Below are positions 33,587 through 45,198 of a stretch of DNA of 64,000 bases, in pieces. A program made the translations under genes and the position numbers. Location: contig OX291545.1 in the NCBI GenBank assembly GCA_946406115.1, positions 9,624,001-9,688,000 on the forward strand, in the 5' to 3' direction. Source of the DNA: Apoda limacodes (Eukaryota > Arthropoda > Insecta > Lepidoptera > Limacodidae). Position 1 is the first letter of the stretch. Each line of letters starts with the position of its first letter. The notes beneath the pieces are model-generated. The model ran no database searches, had not been told where the DNA came from, and saw only the letters and a program-made list of their open reading frames with translations.

Positions 33587-34882
33587 CATTGTCAATCGAG
33601 TTAAAAATATATTGACGTTGAGCATCTCTACATAGCCTGTTGCAGCTGTTTCATAGTTGTCTATAACACTCTTTGTTTTGATCAGAAGGATGCTTTTTAT
33701 ACTTAATTTGGCACGATTTCTTTGCTCCATCAAGGATTAAATCCCATTAGTTAGCCAGGGTGCAGGTTAATGTTTTACTTGCTCGGATCGGTGCATGTAG
33801 ATCACACAAGCGCGTTAATAGTGAGTTAAACAAATTGAGCTGATAAATAACCGAATCAGCATTTTCAATTGTCGACCAATCTATATTACAAGCATCAGCT
33901 AAAAGTTTGTTAGTGTTCATTTTACTAAAATTTCTCTGCAGATTCTCGACTTCGTAGGAAGTCTTAGGGGGACGGATTTTAAGTATCAATAACAAGTCGT
34001 GATATAAAAATGCATCTGCAGAGTATGATTCTTAAATCTAAGAATGAAGGACAACAATTAGGAAAAAATGAGTAGGACTTGATGGCAGTATTTCCATATT
34101 GATAGAGTCAACCAAAGATTTAAGGTAATTTAAGCGGTAATCATTTTTTAAAAGACATGTTTAAATCACCCATGATAACGGTGTCGTTATATACTGGGGT
34201 GTATTTTTCAAGAAGTTGTTCAAAATCATTGAAATAATTAACATTACATGAAGGACTATACAATATTCCCAGAAGCATCTTTGAATAACCTAAAGTAAGT
34301 TCAAGCAATATGTAGGTATTCTGCTTTGTTGGACTGGGGACTTTGCTCTGACATGGTAACAATTGAATAAAGAATGTGAGAACGGAGATATATGGCATGA
34401 CCACAACCCCCTCTGGTTGTGCGATCGTTCCGAATAAGATGGAATCCTGGCAAAGAGTGAGAACTAGAGGGTAAACAGGGTTTAGCCACGATTCAGACAC
34501 AATAATCGCATCAATAAAGTTTTTATTTTCGAAATCGGAATAGTGTGCCGGAATACTCTGTGCATTTATGAGAATGAAATTAAGAATTTTAGGTAGCCTG
34601 AGAACTGTGAATCAGGAGTTTCGCTAAGACATAGAATACTTTGAAAACTCTCATTGTCCAATCCTGCAGAAGTTAAAAAAACTGATGCATTATCGTCACT
34701 TTAACTACTTATTTCAGTTTCCATAATTATATAGATAATGGATTAAATAATATGAATATAAAGTATGTGAGATAAATTTATGAATAAATTATAGATATGT
34801 ATTACAAAATGACATACAGGATAACAAAAAATAAAAAGAAAAAACAATTAATCCTAGTACCTGCCTTATGAAGGTAAAAAAA

Positions 34883-35262
34883 ATCGGCCAAGTGCGATTC
34901 GGACTCGCGCACTAGGATTCCGTACCATTATCTATAAAAACGGCTAAAAAAAATCACGTTTGTTGTATGGGAATCCCCTTAAATATTTGTTTTATCTTAA
35001 TTTAATTATTCTGTGAATTTTTCAAGCGTGTTTCTGTTGCCGTTATCAATATCGAGCAAAAACGAGCAAAAAAATCACGTTTGTTGTTGTTGTTTGTAAG
35101 GGGGGCTAAATATTTACTTTATTTGTTTTTTATTATTTATTGTTACAGCGGCAACATAAATGCATCATCTGTGAAAATTTCAAGTGTCTTACTATCACAG
35201 TTCATGATATACAGCCTGGTGACAGACGGACGGACGTACAGCGGAGAATCCTAAAAAAAGCG
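34883..35262 (+). mobile_element. (GACAGACG)-family dispersed repeat with internal duplication
   Basis: It starts ATCGGCCAAGTGCGATTCGG and ends AGCGGAGAATCCTAAAAAAA. The block AAAAAATCACGTTTGTTGT occurs twice (about 34948 and 35065), so the 5' third is partly duplicated. The microsatellite tract is short (GACAGACGGACGGACG). Confidence 0.7.
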
Positions 35263-35529
35263 TAATATGTATAACTAAGTAAAATAAAATTTTAGAAAAT
35301 GTATAGAGATTGTAAGATAGCACAAATCTAAAATAGCACGTGTTAACAGCTTCACATATAATTAAATAACTATGTATGATAGATTCAACTTACTTAACTT
35401 ATTACTTAATCACACATTACTCATTACCTAAAAAAAACACATCGATCGCATAAATTGTAACATACCTCTCGTTTTTCTTGTTCTAATCCTTACTTAATTA
35501 AAATAGGACTAATCTGTGGGGTTTTCTTC

Positions 35530-35775
35530 TTCCCTATACATAAAAATTTTCGAATAGTTCTGAGAAACCGCTTGACCGATTTTGCTCAAACTCTTTTCAG
35601 ATCTAAGTTATGACGTGGCGTATCGATTGATATGGTCACGAGACAAATTGGTCCATTGATTCTTAAAAATAATGGCAAACGATTCTCCAGATCTCAAAAC
35701 GTAAAGAAAACGCAAATTTAGCGATTTTCGGACCTATTATAATAACTTCCTTCAGGGGAAGTTAAAAATATATAA
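35530..35775 (+). repeat. Dispersed repeat, plus-strand copy of 17215-17435
   Basis: Blocks CTCTTTTCAGATCTAAGTTA, ATTGATATGGTCACGAGACA, CGGACCTATTATAATAACTT and CAGGGGAAGTTAAAAATATA. No microsatellite in this copy. Non-coding. Confidence 0.65.
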
Positions 35776-36160
35776 TTAAATAAATAAAAAACTCGACTGC
35801 TAAATCATTGAATACTAAAAAAAAAAAACAAGTACACCTGAAACACACCAATTATTAACCTATAAGCACACGGAACTCATTTTAAGGTACGTATACTATT
35901 GTTTGAGCAATCTGTACTACCTACTACTTGATATGAGTCCCGCTTGCTTTTTTACTTTCTGTTTCGATAAATTTATTACAATATTAATTTTATTATAAGT
36001 GTTATATTTTTTCGGAATGGTCTCTTAAAGCTCTTTGATGCCCCACTCGAGAGTTTAAAAATAATTGATTTTAGTCCGTACATGAAAGTGCATAATATAC
36101 GCCATTATTTTTTCGTCACCTATCTATGAACACTATCAAGACAAAGCTTACGATACCTTA

Positions 36161-36370
36161 GATTCAAGTCAGTTAAAACTATCTAGTTCCAAAATGAATG
36201 TGACATGCATTGTCCGTTTTCTTACGTTTCAATGAAAAAATGCGTAGAATAATTTGATAGTTATGACCTACATCGTTTAATTAATCGTTATTGTATACAT
36301 TTTTTCATTATAAATGGACAATGCATGTCACAGTCATCTCGAAACCAGATGGTTTTTACTGACTTGAATC
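36161..36370. mobile_element. 210-bp MITE with ~59-bp inverted ends
   Basis: The left arm (36161-36219, GATTCAAGTCAGTTAAAACT...GTGACATGCATTGTCC) and the right arm (36312-36370) are inverted copies with about eight mismatches. The 92-bp centre is AT-rich. Size and structure are those of a miniature inverted-repeat element. Confidence 0.75.
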
Positions 36371-37226
36371 GCCCCACCTAATTTTAGTAAGTCCAGCCGT
36401 TTGAAAGATACGAGGTGATAAGAAATTTACATACGTACATAAAAGATACGTGCAAAAACATAACTCTTCCTTGGCAGTTGGGTGAAAAGAGTTTTTTTTC
36501 TTTTAGCTCATTTAGTAATACAGTGACGATTTTTGAGGATACCATTTTTTTTCTGATCAAAGTTTTAATGGCGGAAGAAACTATAGAATTTATGCTTTGA
36601 AGGAAATATCAATAATATTTTGTTGACATTTTACCTTTCAACAAGATGTTCCTGTTTAAAAAAATGCACCGCCAAACATCATTAGGAAATCCACAACTTC
36701 GCTGATTTAGAACATCAAAGTTTTCATAAAATTTACGATGTTTATTTCACAAATAAACGCAACTTTTATAATAACTACTTCAGAAATAAAATAAAAATTA
36801 TCAAGGATTTTAAATATGGGCCGGCCTTCCGTATTGACCTAGACTTGTCAAAATCTATGATCGCTTGTTAGTAAATCGATATGCGTGATTTATAATACTA
36901 TTATACTTTGATGAAATTAGATCCACAGACTTGTTTGGCCTCAAAATCGTAGATAAGTGGTTCGTACTTGACGCAATCCAAGGTTCAAACTCATTAGGAA
37001 CACTTCACTATATTTAGTTTCGTCGGAAGTAAATCGAACTAAATAATTCAAATCGTAAGTCTGAAATAAATTGCTCTAGTTTATTTAGCGAGATTTGGCG
37101 CTGAAATTGAAGGAAATGGACTTGATTAAAGTGGTAAGTGTTGGATTAAGATATTTAAACGTCTAGGTATATACTGTCTACTAAATCTTGGCACTTCGCC
37201 ATTGTACTTCATGAGACAGTGTAGTC
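36371..37226. other. No gene seen
   Basis: Non-coding. The plus frame at 36415-36600 is short and unrecognised. Confidence 0.45.
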
Positions 37227-37855
37227 TTGGTAAAAAAAACCGGCCAAGTGCGAGTGGGATTCGCGCACCAAGGGTTCCGTACCTACCCCCATTTATGTAA
37301 TTTATAAAAACAAACAAAAATATTTTGATATTTGAGTTGATTGAATGAAAGGTAAATTGCGGTTTACGATTTATGACGTATTAAAAAAAACTACTTTCTA
37401 GATCTCGTTCAAACCAATTTTCGGTGGAAGTTTGCATTGTAATGTACATCATATATATTTTTTAGTTTTATCAATGGGGGGACACACATTTTACCACTTT
37501 GGAAGTGTCTGTCTCGCAAACTATTTGGTTTAGAAAAAAATGATATTAGAAACCTCAATATCATTTTTGAAGACCTATCCTTAGATATCCCACTGGTATG
37601 GGTTTGATGAAAAAAAATTTTTAGTTTCAGTTCTAAGTATGGGGAACCCCAAAAATTTACTGGTTTTTTTTCTATTTTTGTGTGAAAATCTTAATGCGGT
37701 TCACAGAATACATCTACTTACCAAGTTTCAACAGTATAGTTCTTATAGTTTCGGAAAAAAGTGGCTGTGACACACGGACGGATAGACAGACAGACATGAC
37801 GAATCTATGTATAAGGGTTCCGTTTTTTGCCATTTGGCTACGGAACCCTAAAAAT
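37227..37855 (+). mobile_element. (GACAGACG)-family dispersed repeat, long variant
   Basis: It starts AACCGGCCAAGTGCGAGTGG and ends GGCTACGGAACCCTAAAAAT, with a CACGGACGGATAGACAGACA tract near 37780. The middle (TTTTCGGTGGAAGTTTGCAT, TGGAAGTGTCTGTCTCGCAA, CCCACTGGTATGGGTTTGAT) is absent from the shorter copies. This looks like the complete element and is non-coding. Confidence 0.75.
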
Positions 37856-38570
37856 GGTATGTACAGTTCAACAAATTTTTTTAACCCAGTGGTCAAAAAT
37901 CAAAACTATAGTCGCCTTATTGAAATGGTGTGAACTTACAAAGACACTAGCGACCAAACACCCAAGGTCAGAAGATCAAAAAAGTTTGTTGCGCTGTATG
38001 TACGAGATATTCGCATAGTTTGTTGTTTCAAAAACACACATACTTAATGATAGTTTTGCCCTGTACTTACTTACACACAAACTTGTATCCATTGTGGTAT
38101 TTTTTTTAAGATGTATCAAGATTTTATAAACGCACTATACATAATAATAATATATAATGATACCTATGTATCTGAATTGTATAAGCTAAATAAACTCTTG
38201 ATCTAAAAATTCAATCAATTTTTATCATGTGTTATTTTTAGCTTATAAATATACTCGTCACATATTATGTATTATGATTTATAATTTGATAGTATAATAT
38301 TGTAAACTGTGTACACAATTTTTTTTAAGTAACTCTAAAACTTCTTGACGGCTTTTCTCTGTAAAATCAGCATTTTAAACCAGTGATAGTGTGTGTAAAT
38401 ATTTTATTTATGGTAAAAAACTTATATTATATATCTCTTTAACGTGATAATTGATTACCAAAACCGCATCAATTTAACAAAATGAAACTGACTGAAATTT
38501 AAGACTTGACCGAGGTGTAATTCATTTTTCTAGTTTTCTCATTAAATTATTTTACTAAAATCACAGGCTT
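37856..38570. other. No gene seen
   Basis: AT-rich non-coding DNA. Confidence 0.45.
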
Positions 38571-38574
38571 AACC

Positions 38575-39245
38575 GGGATGACTTAGTTCGGGGTACGCAC
38601 CAGGTAACCTCCTCGTGAGTCGGATTCTTGTCTGTCACTTCGGGATACTGACTGGGAAAACGGTGACGCTAGCCGGTGTACCCTGGGCATTAGTCGAGTA
38701 ATGTGCCTCTAATTGCTCATCAATGGCTAATAACCTGGACTGGAGGACCGCTCTAAGGAGCCCAAGGCCCGTTCGGATGCGGAGGCCGCTTGCGACTAGG
38801 CTGTCGGCTGTGGTGAGAGGGGAGTGCCTAAGCTTCCTTCCTTTCACGGCCGAGGTAGGGCCGCGGTGAAGGACTTGTGTTGGTGTTTTGTTGCTGCTCA
38901 GCCTGTCCACTGCGGCCTTGGCAGGGTCGCTCTGCAGTTTGCGGCAGGGTGGAGCGTGGTGGGATGGGTGAGTGTCAGAGTCAGACTGCCTCTCATTCTA
39001 CCCACTGCGATTGGAGTGGGCCCGCAGTGAAAGATTTGTGGTAGTGTTTGTGTAGCCTGTCCACCATGACCACATCGGTACTTCACCGCAAATGCAGCGG
39101 GGAGGAAGTTGCTACTGCTGTAACCGAGGCCCTGGGCGGGAGGCTCGGGGAAGCGATGCCAAGCCATATGTTCCCGGCCCGGCATCTCTGGAAGGGAGAA
39201 GAGGCGCCACTGTGTCGGAGGTGGTGCCAGTTGGACAGTTAGATC
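38575..39245. other. GC-rich island with an internal ~160-bp repeat, nature unknown
   Basis: About 670 bp of strongly GC-richer sequence with abrupt edges. A block GGGCCGCGGTGAAGGACTTG...AGCCTGTCCACTGCGGCC at 38857 recurs imperfectly about 160 bp later (GGGCCCGCAGTGAAAGATTTG...AGCCTGTCCACCATGACC). Both strands stay open for 60-117 codons in overlapping pieces (minus 38898-39251 is longest) without a recognisable domain. Repeated monomers suggest the 5' UTR/promoter of a LINE or an unknown transposon; a host exon is the alternative. Confidence 0.5.
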
Positions 39246-42200
39246 ATTCATTAGACTTCTATGTTTTTGCTTTTCGCCGTGCCTATATTACAAGCCAGTT
39301 ACGTAAAAAAATATGAATTGGTTGGTGTAGCACAACTTGTTAATTAATATTAACAATGTATTTCAGTAGAATTAATTTCGATAAGATCGTAGAAAGAAAC
39401 CTTTTATTAAGTAGCAGAATTGGTTTATATAACGGGCACTTAACAAAAATTGTCGCCTCAGTGTTGTTCCACAGCTCACTGTACAGTTACATAACAGTTT
39501 TTTGTTTGCAATAATTGGATAGGATAGAATTCTATAAGTTCTATAGGACTACGTTCAACTAAATGTTAAGTGTGCATACATAGTTCTAAGATAACAACAT
39601 ACATACAATGGGAAATACTGTAGATATGGAAAACTAATGGGAAATGGGGACGAAATTAGAAACCCATACCAAGCCCCATACCACATAAAAGGTATCATGT
39701 ACTACTTATTTTATTGAACCATAAATAAGGTAACTCTTTCCAACCACCCCCTGCCATAGACTCGTTACGTGCATCAGTTAGAAACTGAACAACAGGAAAA
39801 TAATCATTCAATCAATCCCTTAGTAATAAATAGAAATCCATTTTATGATTTTCATTATAGCTTAACTTATGTAACATGATTATACATAATTAACTTTTAT
39901 CAACGTTTCCCTACACTAGGATCATTAAGTACTTACTTACCTAATTTTTTATATCAGGGTTTTTTAGGGTTTTTATATCAAGCTATTTATTGGCATTTAA
40001 GTATCCGGAAAACACATCTGGTAAAGTAGAACTCATAGAGTTTGAGAGTATTCAATGGTAAGTAGGTGCTAGGTACCAACTTACCTCTTGAAAGCATAAT
40101 ATTGTAAAGGGTTTTCATAATTAAATAATTCTATTTTAAATGATAATAACAGCTTTGATAATGTGATTTGATTTATGATATAAAATCACGAAACTTTTCC
40201 CCGAAGAGGTGGTTTAGGATATTAGGGATGTAAATATAGGTACCGGGAATCAAACCCAGGTTCTTTGAAATGACAGCTCAATTTTCTACTACTGCTCCAC
40301 TTGGTCTTCTAAATCTTTGCCTTTAATACTATAATTATATTCGGTACTTTAACAATTAAACTATATAAAACTAGAGTTGTAACGAATAGTAATCGGCCAG
40401 CTCATGACCCCTGTTCACATCGCGCTATGTGTTTTGACATGTTTAGTTTGGTGCTCATAGTAAATACGAACATTTTCGTGCTCTCTTCGTTTTAATTTTT
40501 TAACTTTAAAAGTGAAATTGTGTAAGCCTAATAAAATAGTGGTCTCTAAAAAGAACTGGCCTATAGAACGAAAGTGTATAAATTCATTATTTTTTGATTG
40601 ATTACAAGAAAATACATTATTATAAAATAAACTTTTTATTTTGCCATTTATATTAAAGATATATATATATATATATACTACTACAACAAAAAATCTTAGT
40701 ATTTAGTATTCGGCGGAAAAGGATAAAAGTAGCCGAATTGGCCGAATACCGAATAGTAGCCGAAGAAATCATTAGGTCTGTAAATGAGTAAATCTAGGTA
40801 CATATTAAAATTTGTAGGTATTTACTGAGTAAAGGTTTCCGTAGAAATTGGTATGGCGGATCGGTCGAGGTCTTAGCCAGTTCCAAGTATGAGGATGGTA
40901 TGATTCTCTGATATATCTTAACCTTTCCTTCCACACCCTAGTGACGCCTCTCTCCGCACTAATACCTCATTGGTTTATATATATGGCAAAAAATGTGACA
41001 GCAAAACGGTAAAATTCCATACAGTAAATTAACATTTTCAAGGCGTAATCACGGTATAAATTACTTTAGAAGTTCACAACAAATTCATATCATAGTAATG
41101 TATACGACATTGTGCAACGATTTTAGTACATCTTCATGTACATCATTGGTAGTCCGTCCTAGGTGTACGCAAAAAAAAACTGCAAATCGATGTAGAGCTT
41201 AGCCGTTAGGCACATATGTACTTTAGGGCAAAATAATAATTTTGAGCCGCAGTTTCTCAAAATATTTCCCTTAGGGGGGGTTATGGTGTCATCAATTTTT
41301 TGTATGGGATTTTAATTTTTTTTTTCAGAATCCCATCGTGGTGGGGTATCAAATGAAAGGGCTTGATGAGCTGGCGCTAAAAATATACCACACTATTACC
41401 TTTGGGCTACTTTATTCTTAAAATTCAAAAGTAAGTAGTTTTTAAGTTTGCGTATTGCGTATACGTTAGAACAAAATTATAGTTCAACCATCTGACAACT
41501 CTATGACATGACCAATCGCTATTTGACAAAATTTTCCGTATCGATTACTTATTTTGGCGGCATGAGTGCAATCACAAACACAAAGACTCACTTCTAGCCT
41601 GTTTTTATTCTTGTGCCGTGATGTGCCACTCGTTTTTCGCTTCTGTAGGTTTATTAATCTATAAATTATTATATTATTTACGAATAAATAAAATTGAGAT
41701 TTAAAAAATGTTCCGTATAAAATGCTTACTGTTTATGGTGTGCGAATGAAAAGCAAACTAATTGAATATGATTGTAACGATTTTTAATAGTTCTATATAA
41801 TCTCCTCCGAAGTAGAAAGACAGACAACTTCAAAAACTACTTTTAGTATGCTGCGCTGTCATTTCCTTAATTTGCACCCGACTTCTATAGTTAAGCTCGA
41901 GCCACAATGGCCAAAAGTTATTTTTTTAACATTTATATTTTTTTTGTATGTTCCGTAGGTCTGATTAACTAAAATAAAACGTACTAATGTAGATTGAGAT
42001 GTATAGAAGCGTCTAAAAAATCAGTCTGAGTACACCTTTTCCTCCCCTAGCTTGTTATGACCACTGCATAGTTTTTAGCCAATTTCATTCCTTCCGGGAG
42101 GTTAAATTTCTTAAGGGCTGAATCAGGTTCGTTCCTAAACTCATACAAAACAATCAGAAATGTTATTGTTAGTTGTTAGACTTATTTCCAGACTTGAGTG

Positions 42201-42579
42201 AAATTTCACCTAATTTGACGGTACTAAATGCGATTAAACATTAAATTAGAAATAGGAATGATGATAAGGAAGTCAGGTACAGTGTGCAAACAAAAATAGT
42301 TACAAAAAAATTAAATACCTACGTACTTACACTCCTAGTTTTACTCTGAATCCTTTAATTCTTCGATTCTGTTTCTTGCTTATGATATTAAGATCAAATT
42401 TTCAACGTTCTCAGTACTTTAAAACGATAGAAATCCTCGCCGATCGACTTCCTGTGGCTAAGTCATCTTTTCACCTGCTAGGGGGGCGTCACACGCGGCG
42501 TCTTCCGATTCATGGTCACCACTTAAGAACCTTTTTCACCATTAGTTATCGATATACGAGTATGTTACATATTCATATT
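39246..42579. other. No gene seen; one SINE-like head, one (AT)n
   Basis: AT-rich non-coding DNA. 40225-40310 holds a pol III-like head on the minus strand (TGGGTTTGATTCCCGG as box B, AGTGGAGCAGTAG as box A). (AT)n lies at 40660-40677. 41270-41460 has TGGTGGGGTATCAAATGAAA, a word common in lepidopteran dispersed repeats, but no boundaries are visible. Confidence 0.4.
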
Positions 42580-42629
42580 CATCAGGCGGAGCGTGTGCTA
42601 GTTTGCCACCTTAGAGGTATAAAAAAAAA
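42580..42629 (+). mobile_element. LINE-A 3' tail scrap
   Basis: CATCAGGCGGAGCGTGTGCT then TTGCCACCTTAGAGGTAT and a short A-run match the 3' UTR of the LINE-A copy at 4438-4953. Very short; 5' truncated. Confidence 0.65.
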
Positions 42630-43116
42630 TTTTCGACACATTCGAGTTTTAAATGACTGCAATGTAAATAATGATGTAATAAAATACTTTCGATGTATTC
42701 TATAAAGATACCTTAAACTAGGTATATGAAATCAAGGAGCCAGTGTTTATATCACAGCCATGTAGTTAAATTAGCCAGCTAATTGGACGCCTAGGCCGTT
42801 CATTAAACGCTGGCATCCAATTTAATGGCTGAAGAACAACTAGCCAAGTCATTGAGCGCAACGTTTTGCCTTAAACGTTTTGTCATTTAGTTAAATTGGA
42901 TATTGTGATGTTTGGAAATCTAAACTTAACCTAAAAACTGAGTAGGTACTTATTTATTTACGCCATCTCTTTTCATACAACCACCCATCATCATTTTTTC
43001 CATTAGATAAAACTATAAAGCATTACTGAAATAATGATTAAAATAATTTTATGGCATGTACTCAATGCATTTGCTTTACAAATAAGAGAAGAGAGGGTAA
43101 AATTTAGCCTAATTTA

Positions 43117-43178
43117 ACCGCTCATCATTAGGCGGGCCGTATGCTTGTTTACCATCTTATTTGTATTAAAAAAAAAAT
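43117..43178 (+). mobile_element. LINE-A 3' tail scrap
   Basis: ACCGCTCATCATTAGGCGGG, CCGTATGCTTGTTTACCATC and an A-run match the LINE-A 3' UTR with more substitutions than the copy at 42580, suggesting an older insertion. Confidence 0.6.
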
Positions 43179-44194
43179 ATTTATGTTATATGAAACTTTT
43201 TTGTTGTGTACGATATATGATTTTATTGTGATATTTTCTTTAGCGAACCTTAAAACCATACTCTAATAAAATCAAGCATGCGACCTCTCTTAAACAACCA
43301 AGGTTTAATTTTATGAATCTTTTAATTAGCTATATCGTTCCTAATTGTGTTTAAGTACTTCCGGATAACTCTAAATAACTGCATCTGAAAATATCTTACA
43401 CCTGTTATAAACAAATGAGATTGTCTACACAAGTAACAAGAATCTTACAGTATAAGAAATGTAGATAATAAAGATGTAGTACTATTTCATGGAAAACACT
43501 GCTTTGATTTTTTATTGCAAAGATAATAAAAATAGTTAGTGTAACAGTGACATTATTGTTAACACTACGCAAAATTATCACGATTGTAAACAATTTGCAA
43601 CATTGATGCACGCACTATTGTTAACAATAGTGTCAATGTGGTGTAATGTTAACAGTTATTTACACAACACAAGTAAAGTGATAACTTAATTTTCTTTAAT
43701 GTACTTATAGTCCTTTTTTAAACTAATCTCTAATTTTGAATGAGTAATGCCAGCTTGATGAGGCATTAAACAAACAAACAAACAAACCTTTTTTATTTTT
43801 ATTATATTGAGATTTATAAAGTTGAATATTTAATAGAAGTTCTCGTTTGTTTGTTATTGAATGTTACTCTTGGAGTACTAGACTTATAGAATCTAATAAC
43901 AACTTATATTGGTTTGAATTATATACATACCATACATTACATTTCCACGTAAAAATGTAAAATCTCATCTATAACTGTCTTAATCTTCAAAGCTATGGAG
44001 CAGTGAATTCGAGAATTGATTTGCGATTACACTCTTATGTGAGTTTCACAAAAAAGCTACGCAACGTTTTGTTTTGGACAGGTTGAATAGTGTTTATCGG
44101 AAACAATGATTTATTATCAAAACGTTTGAAAAAATGTTTATCTGAGTCATTATCTATTTCTTTATCAATAAGAGAAAAAATCTATGTTAATAGG
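43179..44194. other. No gene seen; hairpin-rich patch near 43530-43700
   Basis: AT-rich non-coding DNA. GTTAACA words recur at 43556, 43619 and 43649, including the 20-bp palindrome listed separately, and may be ends of a small inverted-repeat element. Confidence 0.4.
43613..43632. repeat. Perfect 20-bp palindrome
   Basis: CACTATTGTTAACAATAGTG reads the same on both strands, with no loop. Confidence 0.85.
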
Positions 44195-44320
44195 TATACC
44201 TTATCAGCCTCATACGTCCCAATTGTTCGACCACGGCCTACCCTCGCCGAGGGTGTTATGGGCTATAGTCCTTAGAATGTTTTCCTTCACCGCTAAGCCA
44301 GTGGTGTGAATAATCAATCA
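44195..44320 (-). repeat. Dispersed repeat tail, inverted copy
   Basis: Inverse of 16365-16545: AGCCTCATACGTCCCAATTG, GGCCTACCCTCGCCGAGGG, GGGCTATAGTCC, TTTTCCTTCACCGCTAAGCC. It lies directly 3' of the RTE fragment at 44330-44665 in the same (minus) sense, separated by an ATG microsatellite, so it is probably that LINE's 3' tail. Confidence 0.6.
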
Positions 44321-44329
44321 TCATCATCA

Positions 44330-44665
44330 TCGCGCCATTTCTCCCGTTCTTCTGCCTTCCGCATCTAGCCACCACCAGCTACCCTTTTAAGGTCGTCGGT
44401 CCACCGGGCTGGAGGGCGCCCAACTGCTCCATCGGCCATCGGTCCTCCGACAGACTTGGGCAGCCCACTTGCCACTTCAGCTTGATAATTCTGCGAGGTA
44501 TGTCGGTGACTTAAGTTCTCTTCCGGATGCCCTCATTTCGGATTTTAACCCTCAGAAACACGCCGAGCATAGCTCGCTCCATTGCGCACTGTGCGACTTT
44601 GAACTTGTGATCCAGCCACTCAGGTCACTCAGGACGCAAGGTGAAATCGAAACCTAATGGTTTGC
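44330..44665 (-). pseudogene. RTE-type LINE C-terminus
   Basis: The minus strand gives FKVAQCAMERAMLGVFLRVK, IRNEGIRKRT, VTDIPRRIIKLKWQVG, then WTDDLKRVAGGG and MRKAEERREKWR in nearby frames. These are the conserved last 120 residues of RTE-clade ORF2 (AMERAMLGVSLRDRIRN..I, RWTDDL, W.RAA.DR..W). Stops and frameshifts interrupt it, and a (GAT)n run follows at the 3' end. Confidence 0.75.
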
Positions 44666-45198
44666 CACCACTGACTACTTAATAGGTATCTTTGTTTCAA
44701 AAACTTTTAAATTAGGTTCTAATAGAAAGCGTATAGCAGAATATAGACAAACTATTTTGGGGCCTGAGCGTAAATAGAACTTTACCCTCCTTCAAAATAC
44801 CAAACAAAAATTAAAAATATTTTCTTGAATCATAACGAACATTGAGCAAATAATTTCTTCACCATGCCAATCATACTTTCAGACATGTTTCGGACGTTAA
44901 TAGATAATTTTCTCCAATTTTTACTGTATTTTATTTGCGAAATGCGCGTAGGTATTTAAGGCTCTGGTGGGACGTCTTAAGACTATGTATGTCTATTATT
45001 ATAATGATTATTTTCCGTATGGCTTCTATGTGCACTTGATGGCTTAGATCCTGCATGGCTGATTGGTAACAGTTGTACATCCGGGAGTTTCTTGTCACTT
45101 CTTCTCCCCTTAGGCTAGTTTCCGAAGTCACGGTAGTTTAAATGATGTGCATTTGTTGCCAGGCTGTTGTGTGGGAGTGAGATGTCTGTTTAAATGTG
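44666..45198. other. No gene seen
   Basis: Non-coding; nothing recognised. Confidence 0.45.

Larger units (their letters stand above)
31050..34560 (-). pseudogene. LINE-C (Jockey-group) endonuclease-RT, split by a TIR element
   Basis: On the minus strand the coding traces run: endonuclease (SESWLNP, GILYSPSCNVNYFNDFEQLL, TVIMGDLNMSFKK; 34500-34141), linker (NLFNSLLTRLCDLHAPIR; 33995-33747; then PWLTNG, KHPSDQNKECYRQL, DAQRQYIFNSIDN to 33587), and, after the insert at 32008-33586, GALAKVWKFLRTLG, then RT (SSLWKDAQIIPLLKK, a PFLSKVLERLIQSQL block, GFRFRRSTITALVTT) to about 31100. The catalytic box appears degraded (PYADG). Many stops and frameshifts. No 3' UTR or A-tail was recognised. The clade is not certain. 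Confidence 0.8.

Noticed and set aside
42376..42705. 109-codon plus frame as a protein
   Set aside because: It runs into the LINE-A 3' tail at 42580 and has no recognisable N-terminal domain.
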